This document shows, one piece after another, positions 1 through 10,139 of a DNA stretch of 64,000 bases. The notes below the pieces were generated by a model. That model did no database searches and was not told where the DNA came from. It worked only from the letters and a program-made list of their open reading frames with translations. Each line of letters begins with the position of its first letter. Positions within the stretch are counted from its first letter, which is position 1. Origin of the DNA: Paracoccaceae bacterium (GTDB taxonomy: Bacteria; Pseudomonadota; Alphaproteobacteria; Rhodobacterales; Rhodobacteraceae); NCBI GenBank assembly GCA_019454225.1, contig CP075370.1, forward strand, positions 1,416,001 to 1,480,000, written 5' to 3'. A program made the translations under genes and the position numbers.

Positions 1-1644
<1,644 letters not shown>

Positions 1645-1663
1645 CTGCCCCTCCGACGTGATT

Positions 1664-1677
1664 GTTTAACGTTAAAC
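1664..1677. promoter_or_regulatory. Perfect 14-bp palindrome, possible operator of maeB
   Basis: GTTTAACGTTAAAC is a perfect inverted repeat centred on a CG step, 20 bp upstream of the maeB start in the divergent intergenic region. CG-centred palindromes are typical LacI-family operators, and central-carbon genes of Rhodobacteraceae are known to be controlled by such regulators. Assignment to a particular regulator is inference. Confidence 0.45.
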
Positions 1678-1793
1678 GATTGGCTGGCAGGCGCAAGCCC
1701 GCTGCCGTTCCCGCCATCCTTTGGCGCGTTTTCCGGATTCTTGCAAATCCCGCGCGCCAGTCGCAGGCTGGGCCGGTCACGACGGGGGACTCC

Positions 1794-2876
1794 ATGCAGA
1801 ACATCCGGGCCGAGGTGCGCCTGCCCACACGCGCGCTGTCCGAGGACATCGCCTTCTTCACCAAGACGCTGGGAATGCGGATGGACCGGATCTTTCCTGC
1901 CGACGACCCGAAGGTGGCGGTGTTCTCGGGCCATGGCCTGCGCGTCAGGCTGGAAACGGGCGATGGCACCCCCGGAACGATCGGCATCCTGGCGGACGAC
2001 CCGGTGCTGATCGCCGGCGGAATGCGCCGCCTGACGGCCCCGGGCGGCACCCGCATCGAGATCGCCGAACTCGACCCGCCGCTGGTGATGCCGCCGGTGC
2101 AGCATGATTTTGTCGTGCGCCGCCTGGCGGATGGCGCAGCCTGGGTGGTCGGACGCGCCGGCATGCAGTATCGCGACCTTGTTCCCACCCGTCTCGGCGG
2201 CGCGATGATCGCCAGCCATATCCGGATTCCGCAGGGCGGCCCGGTGCCCGACATGGTGCATTTCCACAAGGTCGGCTTTCAGCTCATCTTCTGCGTCGCA
2301 GGCTGGGTCGATGTCGTCTACGAGGATCAGGGCCCGCCGATCCGCCTGCACGCCGGCGACTGCTTCATCCAGCCGCCCGAGATCCGCCATCGCGTCCTGC
2401 ACGCAAGCGACGGCATCGAGGTGATCGAGATCGGTGTTCCCGCCGAGCACATCACCGAACTCGACCACGACATGGCCCTGCCGACACCGCACCTGCGGCC
2501 CGATCGCCAATGGGGCGGCCAGCGGTTCGTGCACAACACCGCCGACCGGGGGGCGTTCGCGCCGCATCGCCTGCCGGGTTTTGTCGCGAGGGACACGACC
2601 ATCGCCGCGAACACGGGCGGGGTCGCGTCGGTTCTTGTGGTCCGGCCCGGTGGCGGGGTCGCCGGTTGGATGCGGCATTCCGGCGACATCCTGTTCACCT
2701 ATGTCATGGCCGGCACCCTGGTTCTGGAGGGCGAGGGGCGGGCGCCGGTGCCGCTGGAGAAGGGAGATGCCTTCGTCATCCCGCCCGGACTTGCCACACG
2801 CTATGGCGAACCGTCGCCCGACCTCGAACTGCTGGAGGTCAGCCTGCCCGCCGAGGTTCCCACCGCGCCATGCTGA
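1794..2876 (+). CDS. VOC-like/cupin domain protein, 360 aa
   Basis: The N-terminal ~120 residues look like a vicinal-oxygen-chelate (glyoxalase-type) fold (EVRLPTRALSEDIAFFTKTL). They are followed by two cupin-like halves. The first includes MVHFHKVGFQLIFCVAGW and GDCFIQPPEIRHRV; the second includes GDILFTYVMAGTLVL and GDAFVIPPG. Metal-binding histidines are present in the first cupin half. The substrate cannot be deduced. The ATG at 1794 fits where the VOC domain begins, and the upstream reading frame lacks conserved features. It lies upstream of the nucleoside salvage operon, 71 bp before cdd. The gene may belong to carboxylate or ureide metabolism, but that is speculation. Confidence 0.7.
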   Translation: MQNIRAEVRLPTRALSEDIAFFTKTLGMRMDRIFPADDPKVAVFSGHGLRVRLETGDGTPGTIGILADDPVLIAGGMRRLTAPGGTRIEIAELDPPLVMPPVQHDFVVRRLADGAAWVVGRAGMQYRDLVPTRLGGAMIASHIRIPQGGPVPDMVHFHKVGFQLIFCVAGWVDVVYEDQGPPIRLHAGDCFIQPPEIRHRVLHASDGIEVIEIGVPAEHITELDHDMALPTPHLRPDRQWGGQRFVHNTADRGAFAPHRLPGFVARDTTIAANTGGVASVLVVRPGGGVAGWMRHSGDILFTYVMAGTLVLEGEGRAPVPLEKGDAFVIPPGLATRYGEPSPDLELLEVSLPAEVPTAPC

Positions 2877-2947
2877 TCGGCGGGGCCGCGCTTGCATTGC
2901 CGTTCGGGCCGCCGCATCCTGACCGCATGATCAAATCCGGAGGGGCC

Positions 2948-3343
2948 ATGGACCTGTTCGATGCCGCGATGACAGTGCGCGAGAATGCGCATGCGCCCTA
3001 TTCCCGGTTCAAGGTTGGTGCGGCGATCCTGTCGGTCGAGGGAAACCTGCATCTGGGCTGCAACGTCGAGAATGTTGCCTATCCGCAGGGAACCTGCGCG
3101 GAGGCCGGGGCGATTGCGGCGATGGTCGCGGCCGGAGACACGCGCATCGCACAGATCCTCGTGGTTGCGGATGCGGAGCGGCCGGTGCCGCCCTGCGGCG
3201 GCTGTCGCCAGAAGATCGCTGAATTTGCGGCACCCGACACCCCGGTCACGATGTGCACCACCCGGGGCCGGCGCAGCACGGTCACGCTGGCCGACCTGCT
3301 GCCCGGCGCCTTCGACGCCGGGTTCCTGCCCGGTCTCGACTGA
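2948..3343 (+). CDS. cdd: Cytidine deaminase
   Basis: Deaminates (deoxy)cytidine to (deoxy)uridine in pyrimidine salvage. The protein has 131 residues, the size of tetrameric bacterial CDAs. Visible motifs are CNVEN (38-42), the catalytic CAE (Cys50, Glu52) and PPCGGC (zinc ligands Cys83 and Cys86). The residue after CAE is Ala where many tetrameric CDAs have Arg. The ATG at 2948 follows GGAGGGG directly. It is the first gene of a compact salvage operon, with only 2 bp before deoA. Confidence 0.95.
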   Translation: MDLFDAAMTVRENAHAPYSRFKVGAAILSVEGNLHLGCNVENVAYPQGTCAEAGAIAAMVAAGDTRIAQILVVADAERPVPPCGGCRQKIAEFAAPDTPVTMCTTRGRRSTVTLADLLPGAFDAGFLPGLD

Positions 3344-3345
3344 CG

Positions 3346-4653
3346 ATGGACGCCAGATCGATCAACGCGAAGCTCCGTCGCGGCGAGGTGCCGGATGCAG
3401 ACGACCTGCGTTGGTTCGCCGATGGGCTGGCGTCGGGCGCGGTCACGGATGCCCAGGCGGGGGCCTTCGCGATGGCGGTCTGCCTGCGCGGGCTTGGAGA
3501 GGCGGGCCGTGTCGCGCTGACCCGTGCCATGCGGGACAGCGGGCAGGTGCTGTCCTGGGACCTGCCGGGACCGGTGGTCGACAAGCATTCGACGGGCGGC
3601 ATCGGCGATTGCGTGTCGCTGATCCTTGCCCCGGCACTCGCGGCCTGCGGTGCCTATGTTCCGATGATCTCGGGGCGTGGCCTGGGCCATACCGGCGGCA
3701 CGCTCGACAAGCTCGAGGCGATCCCCGGTTTCCGCACCCAGCTGTCCGAAAGCGCGCTGCGCCGGCAGATGGCCGACGTGCGCTGCGCGATCGTGTCCGC
3801 CTCGGAGGCCATCGCACCGGCCGACCGGCGGCTCTATGCGATCCGCGACGTGACCGGCACGGTCGAGTCGATCGACCTCATCACGGCCTCGATCCTGTCC
3901 AAGAAACTTGCCGCGGGGCTCGAGGCGCTCGTGCTCGACGTGAAATGCGGCTCGGGGGCCTTCATGAAGACCCGCGCCGATGCCGACCTGCTGGCCCGCG
4001 CGCTCGTGTCCGCGGCGCAGGGGGCGGGCTGCATGACGACCGCGCTTGTCACGGACATGTCGCAGCCGCTGGCCACGGCTGCGGGCAATTCGCTGGAGGT
4101 GATCGAGGTGATGGAGACGCTGACCGGCACCTCGGTCAACGCGGCCCTCTGGGATATCACCGCGGCCCTCGGCGGCGAGGCGCTTGCGCTTGGCGGGCTT
4201 GCCGCCGACCCGGAGGACGGCGCCGGACGCATCCGCCAGGCGCTCGAATCCGGTGCGGCGGTCGAGGTTTTCGGCCGCATGGTCGCGGCGCAGGGCGGGC
4301 CCGCGGATTTCACCGAACGCTGGCCTGACCGCCTGCCTGCCGCGCCCGTGACGCGCGAGGTGCAAAGCCCGAAAGCGGGCTTTGTCGGCGCGATCGACAC
4401 CGAGGCACTTGGCCTGGCGGTGGTGCGGCTGGGCGGCGGGCGGCTGCGCGACGGCGACCGGGTGAATCCCTCGGTCGGCCTGTCCGACCTCGCCTCGATC
4501 GGCGAGGATGTCACCGCGGGGGTGCCGCTTGCGCTTGTCCATGCCGCGACCGAGGCCGAGGCCGAGGCTGCTGTCGCTGCGGTGCGTGCGGCCTATCGCA
4601 TCGACGATGCCGCCCCGAGCGAGCCGCCATTGGTTCTGGGGCGCATCGCATGA
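3346..4653 (+). CDS. deoA: Thymidine phosphorylase
   Basis: Phosphorolyses thymidine/deoxyuridine to the base and 2-deoxyribose-1-phosphate. The protein has 435 aa, the normal length. The family signature KHSTGGIGD is at residues 80-88, followed by SGRGLGHTGGTLDKLE and the phosphate-binding region. The C-terminal pyrimidine-nucleoside phosphorylase domain is present (GRLRDGDRVNPSVG). The start is 2 bp after the cdd stop and the 3' end overlaps deoB as ATGA, which argues for translational coupling. Its product is passed to DeoB encoded next. Confidence 0.96.
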   Translation: MDARSINAKLRRGEVPDADDLRWFADGLASGAVTDAQAGAFAMAVCLRGLGEAGRVALTRAMRDSGQVLSWDLPGPVVDKHSTGGIGDCVSLILAPALAACGAYVPMISGRGLGHTGGTLDKLEAIPGFRTQLSESALRRQMADVRCAIVSASEAIAPADRRLYAIRDVTGTVESIDLITASILSKKLAAGLEALVLDVKCGSGAFMKTRADADLLARALVSAAQGAGCMTTALVTDMSQPLATAAGNSLEVIEVMETLTGTSVNAALWDITAALGGEALALGGLAADPEDGAGRIRQALESGAAVEVFGRMVAAQGGPADFTERWPDRLPAAPVTREVQSPKAGFVGAIDTEALGLAVVRLGGGRLRDGDRVNPSVGLSDLASIGEDVTAGVPLALVHAATEAEAEAAVAAVRAAYRIDDAAPSEPPLVLGRIA

Positions 4654-5846
4654 CGCGGGCCTTCGTGATCGTCATGGATTCCGTCGGTGCGGGCGGTGCG
4701 CCCGATGCGGCCGATTTTGGGGATGCCGGGGCCAATACCCTGGGCAACATCGCGGCGGCCTGTGCTGCGGGCCGTGCCGACACGGGGCGCAGCGGGCCGC
4801 TGCGGATGCCGGTGCTTGACGGCCTTGGCCTGTCGGCGGCGGTGCGGCTGGCGTCCGGTGCCGACATGCCGGGCATGAGCGCGGAGCCTTCGGGCCGCTG
4901 GGGAGCCGCGACCGAGGTGTCGCGCGGCAAGGACACGCCGTCGGGGCACTGGGAACTTGCCGGGGTGCCGGTGCCCTGGGACTGGACCTATTTCCCGCGC
5001 GAGGTGCCCGCCTTTCCGGCCGACCTGATGCAGGCCGTGTCCCGCGCGGCGGGCACCGAGGGCACCCTGGGCAACTGCCATGCCTCGGGCGTGCCGATCG
5101 TCGAGGCGCTCGGGGCCGAGCATCTGCGGACCGGCTGGCCCATCTGCTACACCTCGGCCGACAGCGTGTTCCAGATCGCCGCGCATGAGGACGCATTCGG
5201 GCTTGCGCGGTTGCAGGCGCTGTGCGCGGCGGTTGCACCACGGCTGCACGCGATGCGCGTGGGACGGGTGATCGCGCGTCCGTTCACCGGCGCGCCCGGC
5301 GCGTTTCGCCGCACCGGCAACCGGCGCGACTATGCAATGGAACCGCCCGCGCCGACGATCCTGGATCGGGCGCAGGCGGCCGGGCGGATGACCCATGCGG
5401 TCGGCAAGATCGGCGACATCTTTGCCCACAAGGGCATCGGTCAGGAATGGAAGGGACAAAACGATGCTGATCTTTCCGAACATATCCACACGCTTGCGGA
5501 CAAGGCGGAGCCTGGATCGCTGACATTCGTCAACTTCGTTGAGTTCGACAGCCTTTATGGTCATCGCCGTGACGTGGCCGGCTATGCCCGTGCGCTCGAA
5601 TGGTTCGATGGTGTCGCCGGTGACTTTCTGGCGCGGTTGCGACCCGGGGACATGGCGATATTCACCGCCGATCACGGCAACGATCCCACCTGGCCCGGCA
5701 CCGACCATACCCGCGAGCGGGTTCCCGTGCTGATCGCCGGGGCGGGGGCGGGGCCGCTGGGCCACATCGCCTTTGCCGATGTTGCGGAAACCGTGGCCAT
5801 GCATCTGGGCCTGCCGCCCGCCGGACCGGGAAGGAGCCGCCTGTGA
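4650..5846 (+). CDS. deoB: Phosphopentomutase
   Basis: Interconverts (deoxy)ribose-1-phosphate and -5-phosphate, linking nucleoside breakdown to the pentose phosphate pathway. The protein has 398 aa, typical of DeoB, an alkaline-phosphatase-superfamily metalloenzyme. The N-terminal metal-binding Asp lies in FVIVMDSVGAGGAPDA, and further ligands are in ADHGNDPTWPGTDHTRE near residue 340. It overlaps deoA by 4 bp at the start and add by 4 bp at the end, so the five genes are almost certainly one transcript. Confidence 0.96.
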   Translation: MTRAFVIVMDSVGAGGAPDAADFGDAGANTLGNIAAACAAGRADTGRSGPLRMPVLDGLGLSAAVRLASGADMPGMSAEPSGRWGAATEVSRGKDTPSGHWELAGVPVPWDWTYFPREVPAFPADLMQAVSRAAGTEGTLGNCHASGVPIVEALGAEHLRTGWPICYTSADSVFQIAAHEDAFGLARLQALCAAVAPRLHAMRVGRVIARPFTGAPGAFRRTGNRRDYAMEPPAPTILDRAQAAGRMTHAVGKIGDIFAHKGIGQEWKGQNDADLSEHIHTLADKAEPGSLTFVNFVEFDSLYGHRRDVAGYARALEWFDGVAGDFLARLRPGDMAIFTADHGNDPTWPGTDHTRERVPVLIAGAGAGPLGHIAFADVAETVAMHLGLPPAGPGRSRL

Positions 5847-6826
5847 CGCCCCCGAAGATCGAACTGCACCTGCATCTGGAAGGTGCCGCGCCGCCCGCCT
5901 TCGTGCGCGGGCTGGCCAAGGAAAAGCACATCGACCTGTCCGGCATCTTCGACGGGCAGGGCAACTACCGGTTCACCGACTTCTGGAATTTCCTGCGGGT
6001 CTACGAGGCTGCGACCTCGGTTCTGACCCGGCCCGAGGACTATGCCCGGCTGACCCGCGCGGTGCTTGAGGAAAGCGCGGCCAGCGGCGTGGTGTATTCC
6101 GAGACCTTCCTGTCGCCCGACTTCTGCGGCGGACGGGATCTGATCGCCTGGCGGGAATATCTTGCCGCGATCCGCGAGGCCGCCGCCGACGCCGAGCGGG
6201 ATTGCGGGATCGTGCTGCGTGCCGTGATCACCTGCATCCGCCACTTCGGCCCGGACAAGGCGCGCGAGACGGCGCGGTGCGCGGCCGAGACGGCGGGCGA
6301 TTTCGTCGTAGGGTTCGGCATCGCCGGGGATGAACGGTCAGGCAAGCCCGCCGATTTCACCTGGGCCTTTGACTGCGCCCGCGAGTCCCGGCTGGGCCTG
6401 ACCGCCCATGCCGGCGAATGGGGCGGCCCGGAAAGCATCCGCGACGCGCTCGCCGCCTTCCGGCCCACGCGCATCGGGCACGGGGTGCGTGCCATCGAGG
6501 ATCCCGCGCTTGTCGACCGGCTGGCCGAGGACGGCATCGTGCTGGAGGTTTGCCCGGGCTCGAACATCGCGCTTGGCCTCTATCCGGACTGGCGGCGGCA
6601 TCCGATCGGCGAACTTGACCGCCGGGGGGTGAAGGTGACGGTCTCGACCGACGACCCGCCGTTCTTCCACACGACGATGACGCGCGAATGGGACCGGCTG
6701 GCTGAGGCTCTGGACTGGGACGCGGGACAGTTCGCGCGGCTGAACCGCACCGCGCTTGACGCGGCTTTCTGCGATGCCGATACCCGGGAGCGCATCCTCA
6801 AGCGGCTGGAGAGCACCGATGCCTGA
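5843..6826 (+). CDS. add: Adenosine deaminase
   Basis: Deaminates adenosine/deoxyadenosine to inosine/deoxyinosine. The protein has 327 aa. Metal-dependent hydrolase motifs are in order: HLHLEGA (9-15), [13 protein letters not shown] with the catalytic His and Glu region, [11 protein letters not shown], and [12 protein letters not shown] containing the metal-binding Asp pair. The GTG start overlaps the deoB stop (GTGA). Some family members act as adenine deaminases, but the length and context in a nucleoside operon favour adenosine deaminase. The 3' end overlaps upp by 8 bp. Confidence 0.9.
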   Translation: MTPPKIELHLHLEGAAPPAFVRGLAKEKHIDLSGIFDGQGNYRFTDFWNFLRVYEAATSVLTRPEDYARLTRAVLEESAASGVVYSETFLSPDFCGGRDLIAWREYLAAIREAAADAERDCGIVLRAVITCIRHFGPDKARETARCAAETAGDFVVGFGIAGDERSGKPADFTWAFDCARESRLGLTAHAGEWGGPESIRDALAAFRPTRIGHGVRAIEDPALVDRLAEDGIVLEVCPGSNIALGLYPDWRRHPIGELDRRGVKVTVSTDDPPFFHTTMTREWDRLAEALDWDAGQFARLNRTALDAAFCDADTRERILKRLESTDA

Positions 6827-7451
6827 CCATCTGACCGTCGTCACCCATCCGCTCGTGCAGCACAAGCTGTCCATCATGCGCGACAGGGAAACCTCGACCG
6901 CATCCTTCCGCAGGCTGCTGCGCGAGATCAGCCTTCTGCTGGCCTACGAGGTCACGCGCGAACTGCCGATGACCACGCGGGCGATCGAGACGCCCCTCTG
7001 CGCGATGGATGCCCCGGCCATCGAGGGCAAGAAGCTGGCACTGATCTCGATATTGCGCGCGGGCAACGGGTTGCTGGACGGGATTCTGGAACTGATCCCG
7101 GCGGCGCGGGTCGGGTTCGTCGGGCTCTACCGCGACCCCGAGACGCTGCAGCCGGTCCAGTACTACTGCAAGTTGCCCGACGCATTGGAAGACCGGGTCT
7201 GCATCGTCGTCGATCCGATGCTGGCCACCGGCAATTCCAGTGCTGCGGCGGTCGATCTGCTGAAGAATGCGCGCGCGCGCAACATCCGCTTCCTGTGCCT
7301 GCTGGCGGCCCCGGAAGGCATCGAGCGCATGAAGGCCGCGCATCCTGACGTACCCATCGTCACAGCGGCTGTGGACAGCCATCTGAATGACCATGGATAT
7401 ATTGTACCTGGGCTAGGGGATGCGGGCGACCGCATGTTTGGTACAAAATAG
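6819..7451 (+). CDS. upp: Uracil phosphoribosyltransferase
   Basis: Forms UMP from uracil and PRPP, the terminal salvage step of this operon. The protein has 210 aa, the usual size. The N-terminus ([13 protein letters not shown]) is characteristic. The PRPP-binding loop appears as [10 protein letters not shown], and the C-terminal uracil-binding segment is [17 protein letters not shown]. The ATG lies inside the 3' end of add, consistent with coupled translation. No U-tract terminator is obvious in the 66 bp after its stop. Confidence 0.96.
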   Translation: MPDHLTVVTHPLVQHKLSIMRDRETSTASFRRLLREISLLLAYEVTRELPMTTRAIETPLCAMDAPAIEGKKLALISILRAGNGLLDGILELIPAARVGFVGLYRDPETLQPVQYYCKLPDALEDRVCIVVDPMLATGNSSAAAVDLLKNARARNIRFLCLLAAPEGIERMKAAHPDVPIVTAAVDSHLNDHGYIVPGLGDAGDRMFGTK

Positions 7452-7517
7452 GGGAATTCCTGCTTTACTCGGAAACAAAGCTGCCGCATTCTTTCCCAAA
7501 CCCATGGGGGGTGCCGC

Positions 7518-8930
7518 ATGCTGTTTCGTGTTCTGGCCGTTTCCGGCCTTTCCTTGCTGAGTCTCGCATCCGTCGGTCAGGCGCAGGGTCTGAGCGGGCC
7601 GCGCGAGCTGCCGCCTCCGGGGTTCACCGGCCAGCAGTATGTCGACAGCCGGGGCTGCGTGTTCCTGCGTGGCGGGGTTGCGGGCACCACCACCTGGGTT
7701 CCGCGGGTCAGTGCGAACCGCCGTCAACTCTGCGGGATGCCGCCCAGCTTCACCCCGGCGCCCGCACCCGTCGCGGTGGCCGAGGCGCCGCGTGCCGAAC
7801 CCCCGGCGGCCGTGGCACCGCGCCGTGCGGGTGATCCTCTCGCCACCGTTGCCACGACGACAACCGCACCGGCAATCCGCGACACGTCGCGCCGTACGGC
7901 GATCCCGGCCGAACGGTATGCCGCGCCGCCCGTCGTGAACCCTTCCCCCGCGCCGCGCGCGGTCGCCGCGGCGCCGGTGGCGGCGCCTGAACCCGCACCG
8001 GTCGTGCGGACGGCGCGGGCAGCGTCGATCACCCCGGGTTGCCCCGCGCACGCGCCCTATGGCGAGCGGTTGCTGACCACCGACGGTCGCAGTGCCCTTC
8101 TGTGCGTGGCCACCGCCGATGGCATTCCCGATTTCGCTCGGCGTCTCGGTGCCGCGACGGGGCGCATCGCAGCACCTGCGCCGCAGCCCGTGGCCGTGGC
8201 GCCGCGTGCCGAACCCGCGCCCGTGGCCCGCGTGGCCAGCACCCCGGTGACCGTTGCCCCCGTCGCCCCGGCGTCGCCGGTCGGGCCGCGCTACTATCCG
8301 GACGGTCGCGTGTCCTGCCCGGCCAGCCAGCCGGTCGCGCAGCGCTTCCCGTTGCAGGGCGGGGGCAGCACGCTGCTCTGCACCACGGGCGGCGGCGGCA
8401 TGGATGCGGCAGTGGCGGGCTATGTCGCCCCGTCGGGGCGCACCGCGGCACCGATCGACCCCGTCACCGTTCCGCGGGGATATCGCCTTGCCTGGCAGGA
8501 CGACAGGCTGAACCCCCGCCGCGGCCTGGGCACGGCGGCGGGCCAGGCAGCACAGGACGGCGTGTGGAGCCGCGAGGTGCCCGCGCGCCAGGTCGCCACG
8601 GCCACCCGGACGCGGGTGACCACGTCGGCCAGCAACGCACCGCGCAAGGCGGCGCAGGCCGTCACCCTGTCAACCAGTGCGGCACCTGTGGCCCGCGCCG
8701 TTCCCGGGCGGTTCTATGTGCAGGTCGGCAGCTTCGGCGTTCCGTCCAACGCGGATGGCGCGCGGGGCCGGCTGGCCGGCATGGGTCTTCCGGTCGCAAC
8801 CGGTCGCGGCAGCATAAAGGGCAAGGCGGTGCAGGTCGTGCACGCAGGCCCCTTCGCCACCGAGGCCGAGGCGCGCAGGGCGCTTTCGGTGGCCCGGGGC
8901 GCGGGCTTTGCGGACGCCTTCATACGATAG
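7518..8930 (+). CDS. Secreted SPOR-domain protein
   Basis: This is a 470-aa protein with a signal peptide (hydrophobic residues 5-19, likely cleavage after GQA at 22). A long Ala/Pro-rich linker carries two or three repeated Cys-containing segments (TPGCPAHAPYGERLL and VSCPASQPVAQRF are related). The C-terminal SPOR domain starts near residue 395 (FYVQVGSFGVPSNADGARG). SPOR domains bind denuded septal peptidoglycan, so the protein probably acts in the periplasm at division sites; the catalytic partner is unknown. The start follows a GGGGGG ribosome-binding sequence. A strong terminator lies 70 bp downstream. Confidence 0.85.
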   Translation: MLFRVLAVSGLSLLSLASVGQAQGLSGPRELPPPGFTGQQYVDSRGCVFLRGGVAGTTTWVPRVSANRRQLCGMPPSFTPAPAPVAVAEAPRAEPPAAVAPRRAGDPLATVATTTTAPAIRDTSRRTAIPAERYAAPPVVNPSPAPRAVAAAPVAAPEPAPVVRTARAASITPGCPAHAPYGERLLTTDGRSALLCVATADGIPDFARRLGAATGRIAAPAPQPVAVAPRAEPAPVARVASTPVTVAPVAPASPVGPRYYPDGRVSCPASQPVAQRFPLQGGGSTLLCTTGGGGMDAAVAGYVAPSGRTAAPIDPVTVPRGYRLAWQDDRLNPRRGLGTAAGQAAQDGVWSREVPARQVATATRTRVTTSASNAPRKAAQAVTLSTSAAPVARAVPGRFYVQVGSFGVPSNADGARGRLAGMGLPVATGRGSIKGKAVQVVHAGPFATEAEARRALSVARGAGFADAFIR

Positions 8931-9000
8931 TTCACCCCGGCGCGCGGGCCTTCTGACACCCGGGCGCATGGCAAGAAGTCGGGCAGAAACAGACTCAGGA

Positions 9001-9028
9001 CCCCCGGCCCCGGCCGGGGGTTTTCTTT
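9001..9028 (+). terminator. Rho-independent terminator after the SPOR gene
   Basis: A perfect 9-bp GC stem (CCCCCGGCC / GGCCGGGGG) with a 2-nt loop is followed by TTTTCTTT. It ends the rightward transcript immediately before the convergent gene whose stop is at 9035. Confidence 0.9.
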
Positions 9029-9034
9029 GTGCCG

Positions 9035-10057
9035 TCAGGTCTCGCAGATATCCTGCAGCGCGATCCAGTCCTCGTCCGGCAACAGCGGACGCGGCGCCCC
9101 GGCGGGAAAGGGGTCGGCCTCGATCAGCGGCAGCACGGCCTCGCCCGTCGGGTCGCGGAAGTAGGCCCAGGGTGACGATGGAACCCCGGCGGCCCTGAAC
9201 CGGTCCAGCAGGGTGTCCGGCGGCAGGTTCGCAGGCGGTTCCTGCAACAGCCGCTCGGCATAGCCCGCGATCTCATCGGGGGCGATGGACCCGGTGGTCA
9301 GCAGCCGGAAGGTTGCCATCAATCCGGCGTGGCGCAGGATCGGCAGCACCGGATCCGCCACTTCCGCGCCGCTGCGGGCCGAAAGGGCGGCGCCTGCCAG
9401 CAGGTCCGGCCCGTCTGCCTCGGCCAGCAGCGCCTCGGACAGGATGACGCGCCGGCCGGGCAAGGCTACCGCGCCATGCACGCCTTCGCGCACCACCACC
9501 AGCGTCACCCGCGCCGGGCCGGGAAACAGGCGGTCCGCCAGACCGGCCAGCACGACGCTGCCGCGCCCCGCCGCGCAGGGCGCACCCGTCAGCCGCGACA
9601 GGTCGGCAAGGGCCATCGCCCCGATCTCGGCCCGCGTGACCTGCGGAAGGACCGAGGCGGTATGGTTCAGGATCGCGCCCGGCAATACGGTCACCCCGAC
9701 GGCCATGACACCCAGGACAAGCGCGCCCAGTATCGCGCCGCGCAGCCGCCCCGGACGCGGTCGCGCCGCCAGCAGCGCGGCATGCACCGTCTCCAGTGCG
9801 TCCACCATGTCGCGGTCCTGCAGTTCCAGCGTTTCGCCCGCATCCTCGCCGGGGGCGAACAGGGCGGGCATCTCGCCCGGGTTCAGGCGGCGCACGGCGG
9901 GAAGCGACCAATGCGTGATCGCGGTGTCGCTGCGCGGGTCCGACAGCACCAGCGAGGCCTGGCCAAGGTTGACGACGACCTCGCGGCGCTGCGCCTCGGG
10001 CAGGTCGCGCCAAAGCCCCCGCGCCTCAAGTCGCTGGTATTTCGCCAGGGCGGTCAT
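9035..10057 (-). CDS. Membrane-anchored M48-like protein lacking the zinc motif
   Basis: 340 aa. The N-terminal ~100 residues are soluble and acidic, followed by one membrane helix at about residues 107-127 (GAILGALVLGVMAVGVTVLPG). The C-terminal part has an M48-peptidase-like order: LPGRRVILSEALLAE, then LLAGAALSARSGAE where active M48 enzymes have the HExxH helix. No HExxH is present, so it is probably a non-catalytic relative; this homology is inference from pattern only. The ATG at 10057 fits the conserved-looking start. It is the last gene of a leftward pair with the acyl-CoA synthetase. Confidence 0.6.
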   Translation of the reverse strand: MTALAKYQRLEARGLWRDLPEAQRREVVVNLGQASLVLSDPRSDTAITHWSLPAVRRLNPGEMPALFAPGEDAGETLELQDRDMVDALETVHAALLAARPRPGRLRGAILGALVLGVMAVGVTVLPGAILNHTASVLPQVTRAEIGAMALADLSRLTGAPCAAGRGSVVLAGLADRLFPGPARVTLVVVREGVHGAVALPGRRVILSEALLAEADGPDLLAGAALSARSGAEVADPVLPILRHAGLMATFRLLTTGSIAPDEIAGYAERLLQEPPANLPPDTLLDRFRAAGVPSSPWAYFRDPTGEAVLPLIEADPFPAGAPRPLLPDEDWIALQDICET

Positions 10058-10139
10058 TGCCGCATTGTTCCTGCCAGGGGTCCTGCCATGCGCCTGCATC
10101 ATACCGGGCGGCCCGGGGCTGTCGATAGGGTCGCAGCGG

